Shown here piece by piece: positions 9,691-20,520 of a stretch of DNA of 64,000 bases; position 1 is the stretch's first letter, and each line of letters begins with the position of its first letter. The stretch spans positions 858,501 through 922,500 of the forward strand of contig CAUEEP010000912.1 in NCBI GenBank assembly GCA_958450365.1. Reading direction: 5' to 3'. Made by a program: the position numbers and the translations under genes. Under the pieces are notes generated by a model that saw only the letters and a program-made list of their open reading frames with translations, ran no database searches and was not told where the DNA came from. The DNA comes from Mesorhabditis belari. Taxonomy: Eukaryota > Nematoda > Chromadorea > Rhabditida > Rhabditidae.

Positions 9691-12600
9691 TCAACGCATG
9701 GTTTTGGTTTTGCTGTTTACAGTAAAAACATTGGTAGTGGTGAAAAAGGCTTTCTTCGGCGATTGCTCATCTCGTTTCCGCAAGAAAAATATACTAATTG
9801 CACTGTAAATTTGAAATTTTACAGAATATTCTCTTCTAATCACCTTAAAAAAACGTAGTAAAGCAAACATTGCAGCGCTATCAAAGTGAGAATAACAATC
9901 CAATTGAAGCGTTCTCCGAAGAACAAGTTGAGCACCATTATAATAATTTCTTGACAGTGTGAAAAGAATATGAGTAGGAATGAGTTGGTGATCATCTGGA
10001 ATTGATTTTTGCCAATTGCTTTTGGCGAGCTTTGAGCTTATTACTGCTCTTCTAGCATTTCTTATTCGTTTTCTTTGATAATTTTATTTTTTTAGGTTCG
10101 ATGAGCGATCACGAAAGCTGGGATAACTTTGAAGCGTTTCGCGATCGACGTGAGCTTGCTAGAACACTACTTGGGTAATTGAACCTCTTTTGCTCGTTTG
10201 ATTCGTAAAAGTTTAGTGAAACTGTCACCTGCGACATGAGGAGGGTTTCAGCTCGACTTGCGATACCTTGACGTTTCAGCTAAAATGAATGAAAATGAAA
10301 GAGGAGAGGTAGATAAGATATTTTTGTGTATTTCTGATGTGATTTCCTCGTATTCTTTATGAGTGACAACAAAACTTTGTAAAAGGGGTTTGCAGAAGGG
10401 ATCGGTACATTCAAAACGGACAAACTTTGTTGCAAATAGCACATTATCCACATATGGGAAGCGCAATTTTAATCGTCTTACAAAAGTAGTTCCACAAAAT
10501 GCTTTTTATATTGTTTTAACATTTTGTTTTGTTTTTTACAAGTCAGGCTTTCGAATGATTGGAAAAAATAGTAGCGCCACTTGACTGAATATCTTAATGC
10601 CTAAGAGAAATCTCCAGATATTCTGCTTTTTGTTTTTTAGCTTGCAACTGCAACATTTTCATTCAATTCTTCTCCTTTTTACTGCGCTTCTAGCATTTCT
10701 TATTCGTTTTCTTTTCTAGCTTTTCTAGCATTTCTTATTCGTTTTCTTTGATAATTTTATTTTTTTTAGGTTTGATGAGCGATCACGAAAGCTGGAATAA
10801 CTTTGAACGATTCGCGATCGACGTGAGCACGAACTAAACGGATTCTTTGAAGAAGGACAAGAAAATCAACGTGAATTGAGCGAAGAATTGCACGAGGAAT
10901 CGAACAAAGAAGCAAACGAGGGAATGGACAAGCCAAAACGAAAGAGAGAAAGCAATAAATATGCTCTATGCTGCAAAAATGGCTCGCGAAGTCTCCGTCC
11001 ATGCCGTTGCCAAGTTCTACAAAATTGATCGAGTTTGTGTCCAACGATACGTCAAAGAAACAAATGAGCTGAGCAAAATGCACGAAAAAAGGAAGAGACT
11101 TGATGGTGGCGGAAGCGCTTTGGTCTCAAAAGAGCTTGATGAAGCTTTGGCAATATAAATTCTTGAAAAAAAGAAGCGAGTGACCCGTCGATAATTTTTT
11201 TGATTGGTGAGTGGTCACAAACGCTGGGATGACTTTGAAGCGTTTCGCGATCGACGTGAGCACGAACTAAACGGATTCTTTGAAGAAGGACAAGAAAATC
11301 AACGTGAATTGAGCGAAGAATTGCACGAGGAATCGGACAAAGAAGCAAACGAGGGAACGGACAAGCCAAAGCGAAAGAGAAAAAGCAATAAATGCGAAGA
11401 CTAAACTTGATGTTGCCAAAATGGGTCGCGAAGTCTCCGTTCAGGCCGCTTCATGCCGATTTTGATACGGGACTTTTTACAGTACCTTTAAAACTCTAAA
11501 GACTCCAGAGGATAAAAATCGGCTCTTGTAATTTAAAAGCGGCTTTTGAATCATTAGTCAAGGTTTAAAATCCAGAACTTTGTTTAGAGATCATATTATT
11601 CTTAACTTTTGAGTTTTTTAAATGAGAACAAGTCAGGCTTTCGAATGATTGTTCTCGTTAAAACAATATAAAAAGTTAAGAATAATATGATCTCTAAACA
11701 AGTTATGGACCTTTAAACCTTGACTACTCATTCAAGAGACGCCTTTAGGTTGCAGGAGCCGACTTTAGGTTGCAAGAGCCGCCTTTAAGTTGCAAGAGCC
11801 GACTTTAGGTTGCAAGAGCCGCCTTTAGGTTGCAAGAGCCGTCTTTAAGTTGCAAGAGCCGCATTTAGGTTGCAAGAGCCGCCTCTAAATTGCAGGAGCC
11901 GCCTCTAAGTTGCAAGAGCCGCCTTTAGGTTGCAAGAGCCCAAAAATCTAGCATGTTATGCTCCCCGTTACAGGCAGTATTGGCAAAAAGCTGTTAAGAT
12001 GTTGAGATGACCTTGTTAAGATTTCGATTTGTGACGAAATCGAGAGCACAAGTCAATAGCAGAATGCTTTCCATAAAATCCTCTTTTGTTATCGAAGTGC
12101 CTGTGAGATCCGATAGATAGTCACCGAGGTGGGTGATTGAAGCACACAAGAGAAATGGCAACATCACTTGAACGAGTGGCCAGCGTTTGGTGTAACGAAA
12201 ATAAAGACCATCAAGAGTGCAGGCCATGAAGCGACTAAAATTTGGAGGTAGCTAATGAAAATATCGATCATCCGGCACACAAACCTCAATGAAAGCAACA
12301 GCTGACACACTTGAGCAATTTGGAAAAGATTGTAGGTATCTACGAAAAAATAATAGTGCCAGAGTGTTTGTGTGGTTGAAGCAGAGCATCTAAATTGCTG
12401 GCTTTCAAACTTTATCGATCGAATTAGCGTCTTTTACGTAGAAATCGAAGATAAGCTGAATATTTTGGTATTGAAAGTAACCCGCATGTTTTGTGCCGCA
12501 ACCTCCTGCTATCGTAATATTATAAAATGAATTAAAGTTGCTGATTCAAAACTGCGAAAGTACTTGCGTACCGTAATCTATTTTCTATTCTGCACTAGAC

Positions 12601-13617
12601 TTATAACGAAAAAAATCTGCCGTTTCTTTTTTGCCATTGGCAATCTAATGTTTTTCGTGTTTTTCTCAGCACCAACCCTTCGATTTTGACTATTTTGACT
12701 ATCATTCGATGCAGAATAAAATTGACGCGTCGCATGATATCAAAATCAACTCAAAATATAATTTCCCTGCAAAGTTGTTGCCTAAAAACCTAAACCCCGT
12801 CCATTATTGGCGGGACTTAACCTTTTGTCTCTTAACTTTATATGAATATTATATTTTGAGTTGATTTTGATATCATTCGACGTGCAATTCTATTCTGCAT
12901 CAAATGATAGTCAAAATAGTCAAGATCGAAGGGTTGGTGCTGAGAAAAACACGAAAAACATTAGATTGCCAATGGCAAAAAAGAAACGGCAGACGTTTTC
13001 ATTACAAGTCTATTCTGTACTCTTTCTATTTAACCAATACGAAAGTCTATTTTGTTTTCATAATCAAATCTGAACCTCAACCAGCCGATCTCTTCGCGAT
13101 CACAAAGTTTAGCAAGAGAAATGGTTGCAGCAAAAATGAATCGAAGTCCGTTTTCAGTTGTAACCAACAGTCTTAAAGCTTTAGGTCAGTCATAAAACTA
13201 CTTTACGGCTATATGAAGGATTTAAAACGCAAACCGAATTGGCAATGTTAGCCGAGTATTTGTAATTGCAATGTACATAGCTGGTGGGGTCAAAAATAGA
13301 CTGGAGAAGATGATCTGAAAGAGTAATGAAAGAGTAAACCTCGGTTTTGGCTTGGCTTACCCCATCGTTAAGTCTCATCAAAATATCCATCAACATATCC
13401 CTCGTTTTCTTTTTGATATCCGGCTTTTTTCGGAAATAGTTTACTGCATAGATTTCTATGCATATTCTTTGGATTAGTAGATAGGATCCTAAAACTTCAC
13501 AGAATTTAAAGTTCAATAGTTGAACTCTACCAGCTAATCCAAACCAAACAATCAAAACGATAAAAAGATCATGGAATCTGGAGCTTTTGATCGATTTGAA
13601 TAAAACGAACATAATGG
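9691..13617 (-). CDS. Putative nematode chemoreceptor (seven-TM, Srg/Srx-like), repeat-filled introns
   Basis: Exons read on the minus strand: 13617-13361, 13314-13235, 12389-12285, 12234-12012, 9995-9844 and 9802-9691 (stop TGA). Phases agree across 13361/13314, 13235/12389, 12285/12234 and 9844/9802. The protein has a hydrophobic first part with IIFSSLFLTPPAMYI, then a TM3-like QLLLSLSRFMACT followed by LYFRYTKRWP and a TM4. A final TM (IVILTLIALQCLLYYVFL) is followed by a basic tail ending TKTMR. The S-R-F at the TM3 end and R..K.W before TM4 resemble Srg/Srx receptors, but the subfamily is my inference. The link between 12012 and 9995 is not established, and TM2 and TM5/TM6 material is missing or hidden. 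It could be two genes or a decaying one. Confidence 0.5.
10096..10185 (+). pseudogene. Transposase-derived HTH module, copy 1 (partial)
   Basis: It encodes MSDHESWDNFEAFRDRRE and then diverges. The same leading sequence and the upstream 'tctagcatttcttattcgttttctttgataatttt' block recur before copy 2, so a whole segment was duplicated. Only the N-terminal acidic part is present. Confidence 0.55.
10766..11200 (+). pseudogene. Transposase-derived CENP-B/pogo-type HTH module, copy 2
   Basis: It encodes MSDHESWNNFE..., an acidic linker rich in E/Q, a basic stretch (KPKRKR), then in another frame AKMAREVSVHAVAKFYKIDR...VQRYVKE and KRLDGGGSALVSKELDEAL. The K.A.E.S...AAKF.ID....RW plus RL.GGG layout matches the DNA-binding N-terminus of CENP-B/pogo-type transposases. 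A frameshift near 10965 and an in-frame TAA at 11156 break it, although the following codons (ILEKKKRVTR) still fit the family. It lies in an intron of the minus-strand receptor gene. Confidence 0.6.
11204..11475 (+). pseudogene. Transposase-derived HTH module, copy 3
   Basis: Nearly identical to copy 2 through the acidic and basic N-terminal part. It then continues as DAKLDVAKMGREVSVQAA after a one-base slip, and stops matching within the HTH. Copies 2 and 3 are adjacent, which points to tandem duplication after insertion. Confidence 0.6.
11540..11740. repeat. Fold-back (inverted repeat) of about 60-85 nt arms
   Basis: The left arm (agtcaaggtttaaa...tttagagatcatattattcttaac) is mirrored by the right arm (gttaagaataatatgatctctaaac...tttaaaccttgact). 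The short centre contains 'acaagtcaggctttcgaatgattg', a block also found at 10540-10562 without the hairpin. It would form a strong hairpin in RNA or single-stranded DNA. Confidence 0.85.
11741..11942. repeat. 20-bp minisatellite, about 10 copies
   Basis: Copies of GCCTTTAGGTTGCAAGAGCC with scattered single-base variants (taag/tagg, gcc/gac/gtc). It directly abuts the fold-back. Confidence 0.93.
12590..13020. repeat. Large fold-back element, arms about 160 nt
   Basis: The left arm (agacttataacg..., tctgccgtttcttttttgcc, tcgattttgactattttgac) is repeated inverted at the right (gtcaaaatagtcaagatcga, ggcaaaaaagaaacggcaga, attacaagtct). The loop holds about 80 nt of unique sequence (aacctaaaccccgtccattattgg). 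The arms differ by several substitutions, so it is not brand new. It lies in an intron of the minus-strand receptor gene. No target duplication was evident. Confidence 0.9.
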
Positions 13618-14299
13618 CTGCGGGATAAAGGGAATTGAAAATCTTTCTCTGATGGAAAAACTAATTTGCAGGTAAGAACCAATCTAATTACGGGTTAGCC
13701 AACTTTTAGTCTGCCTAAAGATATAAAAAGATTTATTTGCTGTCGAGCAAAAACAATTTTCCTTCAGCTGTACGCCAATTTGGTAGACAAAAGTCCGATT
13801 CGGGCTATGCAAGAGATCAGAAACCATTCGAGAAACACGAGTAATCACTCTAAATATTTATATATGTTAGCTGATGTTTTTCTGATGTTTTCTTTCCAGA
13901 CTACTTCATGACACACAGAAATGCGACGGATATTGAATCCGTCGCATACAGATACAATATACAGATTAAATATACATTCAATACGGATTCAATATACGGA
14001 TTTTATTTACTTTTAGTCTGCCTAAAGGTATAAAAATATTTATTTGCTGTCGCACCATGCGCCCTTATATAGGCGTCGACTGGCCACTGTCGCATGTTGG
14101 CTGAAAATCTTGAACCATGACAAGAAAGTGACGAGAAGACGACAGGGCAGGGAGTACGGAAGCTGGTCCATCGAATTCTTGTCCGATATCCGAAATTTGG
14201 CGGTTTTATCGAATAAATATCTCCAAATCGGACAGAGCTTTTGACAGTCAGAGCATTTGGGATATCTATTTAAAAATATCTCATGACTTTTGGCAAAGG
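13618..14299. other. Spacer with Tc1-like end fragments
   Basis: Two related blocks (13711-13760 and 14005-14065) share 'acttttagtctgcctaaag.tataaaaa.atttatttgctgtcg'. The same block recurs at 61040-61095 next to a Tc1-like transposase fragment, so these look like termini of that family. A 13-nt inverted pair (atgcgacggat / atccgtcgcat) lies at 13920-13950. No gene was found. Confidence 0.5.
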
Positions 14300-14900
14300 C
14301 AAAGAGTTTCATTCGCTAAAGTTATTTGAAACTTTCCCAAGAAAATCTTCTTCACAAATCGTCACACACTTTTGATTAATGATTTTCAAAAGCTCTTCAC
14401 GGGTTTTGTGCCAACCTAATCCCAAAAAAGTTTTGAGAAAACCGCGAAGTATTTTTAAGAAGAACAGATTTACCCAGCGTTCCCCCAATATTTGCTCAAC
14501 TTTCAAAAAGATCTGCTCTCAATTTTCGCTTGTTTTTAGTGGCATTCTAAAAAGTTGAGCCTTGCTTTTCTTGTAAGCAGTAAGTTTGAGCTTATTTTTG
14601 AGGATCCGACGCAATGAGGTGCTTGAAATCGCCATCTTCTTTGCCATTTGTCTTGCCGAATTGGCTTCTTCCGAATTCGGTCTCTCACTTGCTTGATTTT
14701 TGTCTTTGTGACGACGGGTGAGCGTCTACCGCTTCTTTGTGCAGCAGCAATTGTTCCCTGATTTTCAAAAGCTCTTCACGGATTTTGTGTCAACCTAATC
14801 CCAAAAAAGTTTTGGGAAAACCAAGAAGAATTTTTAAGAAGAACAGATTTTCCCAGTGTTCCCCCAATATTTGCTCAACTTTCAAAAAGATAAACTTGCA
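14300..14900 (-). pseudogene. Tc1-like transposase N-terminal remnant flanked by a 130-bp direct repeat
   Basis: The minus strand at about 14760-14540 encodes GTIAAAQRSGRRSPVVTK, then KIKQVRDRIRKKP, and after a frameshift ARQMAKKMAISSTSLRRILK. This is the second HTH of a Tc1-type transposase. It is bracketed by two ~130-nt direct repeats (14385-14512 and 14760-14889) that differ by about ten bases. The repeats carry 'ccaacctaatcccaaaaaagtttt'. No catalytic domain is left. Confidence 0.6.
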
Positions 14901-14974
14901 CAAGAGATAACGAAAGAGAAGATAAGAAGCTCAGAGGAAAACAACTCACTAATATAAGGCCTCCATCGACAGTT

Positions 14975-14986
14975 CATTTTCCAGAA
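14975..14986 (+). promoter_or_regulatory. Candidate spliced-leader acceptor before the kinase ATG
   Basis: The sequence cattttccag ends at 14984, two bases before the ATG at 14987. A strong 3' splice site immediately upstream of an initiator, without a needed upstream exon, is the usual look of nematode SL trans-splicing. It could instead be the acceptor of an undetected 5' exon. Confidence 0.45.
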
Positions 14987-17778
14987 ATGATTCCCATAAC
15001 TTTCCGAAACTTTCATTTTCATCTCAATGAATTCGAGCAAAGACTTGAGCTTGGCGGTGGCGCTCAGGGAAGAGTTTTCTACGATAGGTTGCAGAAGTGA
15101 GTTTTCAATAAAACTACAAACTTTTGAGTTTTAGTCACCGAAAATTGGGGAGTGGGACAAATGCGACCTTTCTTTTGCGCACACGGACATTTGCGCACCT
15201 TTTTTTCCGCACCTTGCCCATTAGCGCACCTTTTTTCGCGTTTTAAAAAGCTCTAAAAAGCTAATAATAACCAATTTCTATTCCAAATGTTGTTTTTCTA
15301 GGTAATTTGAGGGTGTCGAATTCAAATTTTGACATAACAGAGCGTGTGGAACCAATTTGAAAGACAAAACGGCTAGATCAAATTACAGAAAATGGTCGAT
15401 TTTTCTCTTTGTATAACTCCGTCCGTTTGTTTCCACAAGCTCTGATACGTCAAAATTTCGATTCTACGCCCTCAAATTACCTAGAAAAACAACATTTGGA
15501 ATAGAAATTGGTTAATATTGGCTTTTCAGAGCTTTTTTAAAACGCGAAAAAAGGTGCGCTAATGGGCAAGGTGCGGAAAAAAAGCTGCGCAAATGTCCGG
15601 GTGCGCAAAAAAAAGATCGCATTTGTCCCACTCCCGAAAATTGTTTTTTTCTTTATCGTTCTAATAAGTTTATCGTTTTTTCAGCCGGGATGTGGCAGTA
15701 AAACAAATCGAGGATCCGGAAGAGACTTTTCGAGAAGCCAACAGACACAGATATGTCAAAGATTGCAAATTTATCGTTGAAGTAAGTTTCGAGAAACTTT
15801 TTGAGAAATCTATTGAATTAGATACTCGGCGTCGCCTTTGATGGAAATGATATTCCGAGGGGACTCGTGTTGGAGTTGTGCCATGAGAGCACTCTTCATA
15901 ATGATACGTTTTAGAATTGTCAAGTCTCATAGAATAACTGTGTCATAAAAAACTGTAAAAAACCTTCCTATATCTCAAAATATTGACGAAAGAGAGCCTT
16001 TTTTTACTGTAAACCAAACTGTACTATTCCGAAAACATGCTGCAAAGCTAATTCACTACTTTTCTTGTGCAAGTTTTGTTGAAGATGTTGAAGATCTACA
16101 GAAAACTGTTTAAAGTTATAATTAAATGAAAGCAAATCTAAAATTTCAGCAATTATGGGCTGGGAAGTGAGCCCACTGTACAATGTCACTCACATCGTTC
16201 TTTGGATGGAGCAGTTGGCCTCGGTTTTGGTCTATCTAAAACAGAAAGAGCTCGTGCATCGTGACCTCAAACCAGCCAAGTGAATTTAGACACTACTGAA
16301 AACCTACAGCAATAATTTTAGCATAATGATGTTCAATAAACACCGAGAGATTCGAGTCTGTGATTTCGGGATTTCTGCCTGGGAGGACACGTTTGTGGGA
16401 AGGGGCGGAACGATCCGCTTTGCCGCGCCAAATCCGGTGGGGAGACAGAACAAAGAAATCCACCGGAAAACCCGTGGATTTTGCCCTTAGATTCTTCATA
16501 GGTTGATATCCACCGGATAACCAGTGGATTTTGCCCAAAATTACTTTATAAGCTAGAATCCACCGGAAAACCAGTGGATTTTGCCCTTAGATTCTTTGGA
16601 CTTTGTTTGAGACAAAACAAATCAATCAAGTTACTGTAAAAGCTGTAATAGTATTTATTAATTTGCATCAATTTACCAGCACATGCGGTGATGGAGCCAT
16701 ATTGGCGCATGAAAGCATTTTAGACTGGTGTGCCTGGGGGCACAATTGGGGCTTTGAGTAGGAAAGAGAGCAATGATAAAACCTGTAAATGCAAATTTGG
16801 GGGCTATTATTAAAGAGGGGCTACTATTACAGCTTTTACGGGAACTTAAAAAGTTACCTTTGGATATTGCCAAGGCCAATTCAGTTACACCACTTGGCTG
16901 ATCATCGAGATGATGTGTACAGTGTGGGAATGATTCTCTGGCAACTTGTCTTCAAAGCGTTTGCGAATTTCTAAGAAATTTCTTTATCATTGAACTCAAT
17001 AGATTTCCATTTATCGACCATAATGCGGAAAACCCAGCAGTTGATACGGATGATTTGTGGGAAAGAGTGGGGAATGGAGAGCGGTTGCCACTCGATGAAA
17101 CACATCCGGCCATTCGAGAAGTGATTGAGAGGTTAGACTCTTTCACAAAATTTTCATACGAACATACGAAAGAGTTAAGAGTAGAGTTCGACAAACAAAA
17201 CCAAAACCAAAACAGACCAAAACCAAAACCAAAACCAAAACCAAAACACCAAAACAAACCAAAACTCAATTTGCATATAAATTAACTTGTAAATTTAAAA
17301 TTGTAAAATGCAAATTTGCCTTTCACTTTTTCTCATTCCACAAAATCTCGCGGCCGAAAAAAGGACCAAAACATGACCTCGAAATTTCGAAACAAAAAAT
17401 AGCCCATGGGATAGATTTTTGGACGTTGATTTCAAATCTGCAAACAGATTTTCGCTAGCTCCTCCCAATCAAGAGATATTGGCGAGTTTTGGTTAGTTTT
17501 GGTTTTGGTTTTGGTCTGCTTTGGTTTTGGTGGTTTTGGTTTTGGTTAAGTTTTGTTTTGTTTTCCGAAGTCTAGTTAAGAGAACACAAATTTTAAGAGT
17601 TCAAGAGGAAAATTCAAAGTCTTTTCTGGAGCTTCGATCTTTTCAGTTGAAACAGTTTCAGTCGATCATTAACCTTTTCAGTTGTTGGGCTCATGAAAAG
17701 GATGATCGCTTGACTGCTGAAGAACTGCACGAAACGATGTTGGATTGGAAAAGAAAAGTAAAAACGGTTTTTCGGTAG
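14987..17778 (+). CDS. Protein kinase (TKL/TAK1-like by motif), one doubtful exon
   Basis: Exons: 14987-15096, 15685-15781, 15822-about 15910, 16150-16279, 16322-16436, 16885-16958, 17003-17131 and 17682-17778 (TAG). Phases agree everywhere except 15822/16150. Kinase landmarks in order are a glycine loop (LGGGAQGRVF), the ATP-binding Lys in VAVKQIE, HRDLKPAN with catalytic Asp, DFG, AAPNP in place of APE, DDVYSVGMILWQL, and the closing CWAHEKDDRLTAEEL. The exon starting at 15822 (ILGVAFDGND...VLELCHESTLHNDTF) reaches an in-frame TAG at about 15912 without a fitting donor. Either a small exon was missed or the gene is decaying. The Glu of the APE motif is not evident. Assignment to TAK1/TKL rests on overall look only. 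Intron 1 carries a hAT-type fold-back and intron 5 carries repeats. Confidence 0.8.
15148..15635. mobile_element. hAT-type fold-back MITE, 8-bp target duplication
   Basis: The termini are GGGAGTGGGACAAATGCGA and its inverse, and the inverted match extends about 200 nt inward on each side (ggtaatttgagggtgtcgaa / ttcgattctacgccctcaaa). It is flanked by gaaaattg at 15140-15147 and 15636-15643, an exact 8-bp duplication, which is the hAT signature. The loop is short and non-coding. It sits wholly in intron 1 of the kinase gene. Confidence 0.88.
16437..16630. repeat. Degenerate ~65-bp tandem repeat in kinase intron 5
   Basis: Three copies of a unit containing 'atccaccggaaaacc(a/c)gtggattttgcccttagattctt' at about 16452, 16507 and 16557. 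Each unit holds a small palindrome (atccaccgg...ccagtggat). Confidence 0.85.
16631..16842. repeat. MITE-2-related element
   Basis: The ends TTACTGTAAAAGCTGTAATAGTA and its inverse (ctattacagcttttacggga) resemble the MITE-2 termini, but the interior is different (gcatgaaagcattttagactgg...). It may be a sister family that shares only the ends. Confidence 0.65.
17210..17545. repeat. Poly(CCAAAA)-type tracts
   Basis: Runs of 'aaccaaaacc' at 17195-17270 and the complementary 'ttggttttgg' at 17490-17545 lie in the last kinase intron. The two tracts are mutually complementary and could pair across the intron. They produce spurious Lys/Pro/Gln open frames. Confidence 0.8.
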
Positions 17779-17844
17779 TTTTGATCATTGAAATCATTGG
17801 AAATTTTCGGTAACTTTAAGTTTGAAATACAAAGTTTTCGCTGT

Positions 17845-17960
17845 CTCTCATAAAAGTCCTATAAAAGTCCTATAAAGTCTCATAAAAGTCCTATAAAAGT
17901 CCTATAAAGTCTCATAAAAGTCCTATAAAAGTCCCATAAATCTCATAAAAGTCCTATTCA
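17845..17960. repeat. Short tandem repeat (cataaaagtcctataaaag)
   Basis: Five to six imperfect copies of a 'ctataaaagtc' based unit directly after the kinase stop. Confidence 0.85.
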
Positions 17961-18012
17961 GGAGATTTTCAACATTTTCCCAAGCAAAACTACAGATTTC
18001 AAACTACAGATT

Positions 18013-19623
18013 CAACGGACAACGCAAGGAATCAAATCACCGAGTCTCTTCAGAGATATCAATCCACTCATTCGACCGCATGGAACAGTAAGCAATCAGG
18101 GGAATCTTTATCAAAAACCTTTTCGCAGTTTCCATGTACTCATCCGACTAGCGCAGCTAACTATCAAAGGATTCAAAACCTAGGATTTTGCGTTCCAAGA
18201 TATGTAAATCTCATTCAGATTCCGAACACAAGTTTGTTTCTGAACAAAAGCGAAGTATCTAAAAATTATTAGATCAAGATTATTTTCTCGAAAGAGCTAT
18301 GAGAGTTGTATACAATCGAGTGACAAGAGAGGCACACATCGTGGCCGAAAATAAGAAAACGTGGTTTCATGATGTGAGTTGTTTTTCTCAAAAAAATTAC
18401 CAAATTTCGTTTACTATTGGGTTGATGAATTGAAAACCGCGGGCTATTATCATATGTCACAGTTTGTTTACTTTCTTCAAAATAAACCCATTTTAGTGTC
18501 AATGGAATAAGCTGTGAATGTGAATAAGCTGACAAATATCATTTTGTGGCTTTAACACAACATTTAAATGCTTAAACACTGGTAAACTTTATTCAAAAAC
18601 ATGAAAATCAATCAAGCATCTATCGCTTGCCTAGAAAGAAGCGTCCCCAAAATTCTTAGCGAAATCGAGTGCTTTTTCCGTAATATTGGATTGGTGAATT
18701 GAAAACTACTGGCTATTGTCATATGTCACAGTTTGAGCACATTCTTCAAAAGAAACCCATTTTAGTGTCAATGGAAAAGCTGTAGAGAATCAAAAATGAA
18801 GCTTATATCCAAATTTTCAGAACGATTCAAAAACTGGTTTTCAAGAAATACCAAATTTACGAATTTTCACAAAACTTGCATTTTAAGCGAAACTACTAAG
18901 TGTATCTTTTTGAAAATTTGGCTATAAGCCTAATTTTTGATTCTCTACAACTTTTCTATTGACACCAAAATGGATTTCTTTTGAAGAAAGTGTTCAAACT
19001 GGGCTGACAGCTGACATCTCCAGTCCTCCATTTTTGAGCCTCACACTTGTCTCACACACAAACCAAAATCCTACTACGAACAAGGAATCCGCAAATTGCC
19101 TGTAAAATGGGCAGAAGTCGTCAATAATAATGGAAATTGTTTGGAATGAATTGATGGCTTTATGTTCAATAAATTTGAGTTCAAAGTCCCGCAGTCTTCA
19201 ATTCACCAACCCAATAGCTGTAGAGTTTAGCATTAAATTAACGAAAGAAATTTTCAGCTAAGAATCCTTTTCGGTCAGCTACTTCGGGATGTCGGTGAGA
19301 CGATGTTTACATGGGTTCCAGGAATCTTTCTGCTAACCTTTTTCCTACTACAAAATATACTTTTTTTGATTAGACGAACTTCCAATGTTGCCTTCTTTCA
19401 TTCACGGCGAATATTTGCTTCTGTTCTACCCAACTTCTTTAGACTTTTTCGAGGATTTGGTTTCCTTTTTTTCCTCGTGACAATTTCTGCTCTTCTCTTG
19501 TATCAAATTTTGCTTTTCCTCCCCGAAAACGAGTGGTTCAATCAGAAAAAGTATCTCAATCGACTGTGGAGATTCTATAGAAACTTAAAAAAAGACGAAC
19601 GTTTTTCGACGCTTTTGTGGTAA
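18013..19623 (+). CDS. Two-TM protein of unknown family, 5' end unresolved
   Basis: Likely exons are about 18013-18087, 18129-18203 (Cys-containing, FPCTHPTSAAN...GFCVPRY), about 18297-18373 (RVVYNRVTREAHIVAENKKTWFHD) and 19258-19623 (TAA). The last junction is phase-consistent and gives FHD-LRILFGQLL...ETMFTWVPG. The final exon holds two hydrophobic segments (about 20 aa each, near GIFLLTFFLLQNILFLI and FLFFLVTISALLLYQILLFL) separated by a basic loop, then a Lys/Arg-rich tail. I do not recognise the family. The join from 18203 to 18297 is weak because the acceptor is not canonical. The intron before the last exon is occupied by a mariner relic. Confidence 0.45.
18417..19214 (+). mobile_element. 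mariner relic with TTGGGTTGG ends
   Basis: The left end TTGGGTTGATGAATTGAAAA and right end TTTTCAATT-type CACCAACCCAA are inverted copies, each with TA outside (18415-18416 and 19215-19216). Near the right end the plus strand encodes YYEQGIRKLPVKWAEVVNNNG, the usual mariner transposase C-terminus. A second left-end copy (18686 onward) is nested inside, so two insertions or a rearrangement happened. The DDD core is gone. Confidence 0.8.
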
Positions 19624-19775
19624 TAAAGATTGTGAATAGTTTAGAACAAAATAGAAACAAATGACCTCTGGCACACTGGAAAATGGAAACGGAAATAAGC
19701 GGTAAATTTTGTGAAGGCTTGACGGAAAGGAAAACTTTTGAATAGAAGCACAATAGCTTCGGGTTTTAGATTTTA

Positions 19776-20329
19776 TTAGGTTGTTCGGATATAAACAAGC
19801 GTTGCCAAACTTATGTGAGAGAAGTTGTGAGAGAAGCTTTTAAAACATGTCTTTCTTTATTTAAAAAGTATATTTGGAATCTTTTTAAACGGATAATTTC
19901 TTATTTTTAAGATCTTTTAGATGACCGACTTCAAATAAATACAGTTCTGCCTACTTTACGACTTCAAACTGGGCAAAACAGTTGCGGAATCCCATCGAGA
20001 TTTGGTCAAAGCATTTGGGAATGATGTATTGTCCGAAAGCCGATGCCGAGCCTGGTTCCAACGCTTTCGGAATGGTGATGAAAGTCTCGAGGATCATGAA
20101 CACTGTCGTCAAGAATATCGTTGTCTACCTCAAGCGGTAGACAACGATGTTTTGCGGGCTGCAATCGAATCGAATTCATGTCAAACGACGTGTGAACTTG
20201 CTCAACAATTTCTATGTTCAAATTCTATTGATGAGCATCTGCACGCCATTGGAAAGGCGATCAAATGCGGGAAATGGCTTCCTCACGAGTTAAGCATTGC
20301 AAACGCTCGTTTATATCCGAACAACCTAA
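19776..20329 (+). mobile_element. Internally deleted mariner (554 bp)
   Basis: The ends are TTAGGTTGTTCGGATATAAAC and its inverse, flanked by TA (19774-19775 and 20330-20331). It keeps only the transposase N-terminus (AFGNDVLSESRCRAWF...GDESLED, then ELAQQF.CSNSI..HLHAIGK), with the region for the catalytic domain deleted. A sister copy is at 59218-59837. Confidence 0.88.
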
Positions 20330-20520
20330 TAGATTACGAATTTTAGAAAACATTCATCTCAAACACCAATTGGAAGACAGTCGTAAAGACAAGCAAAAAT
20401 ATGAGTACACAACTTATCACAATACACGGTGAGGCTGAGAACGAATCCGCTATCATAATATACGACACTCTTTAAAAGAAACTCTCAGAGGCACTGGACA
20501 GCTAGCGAAGTGGCCAGCTA

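Noticed and set aside
10248..10584. Overlapping 72-73 aa frames on both strands
   Set aside because: No domain, no splice context. They lie in an intron or spacer of the minus-strand receptor gene.
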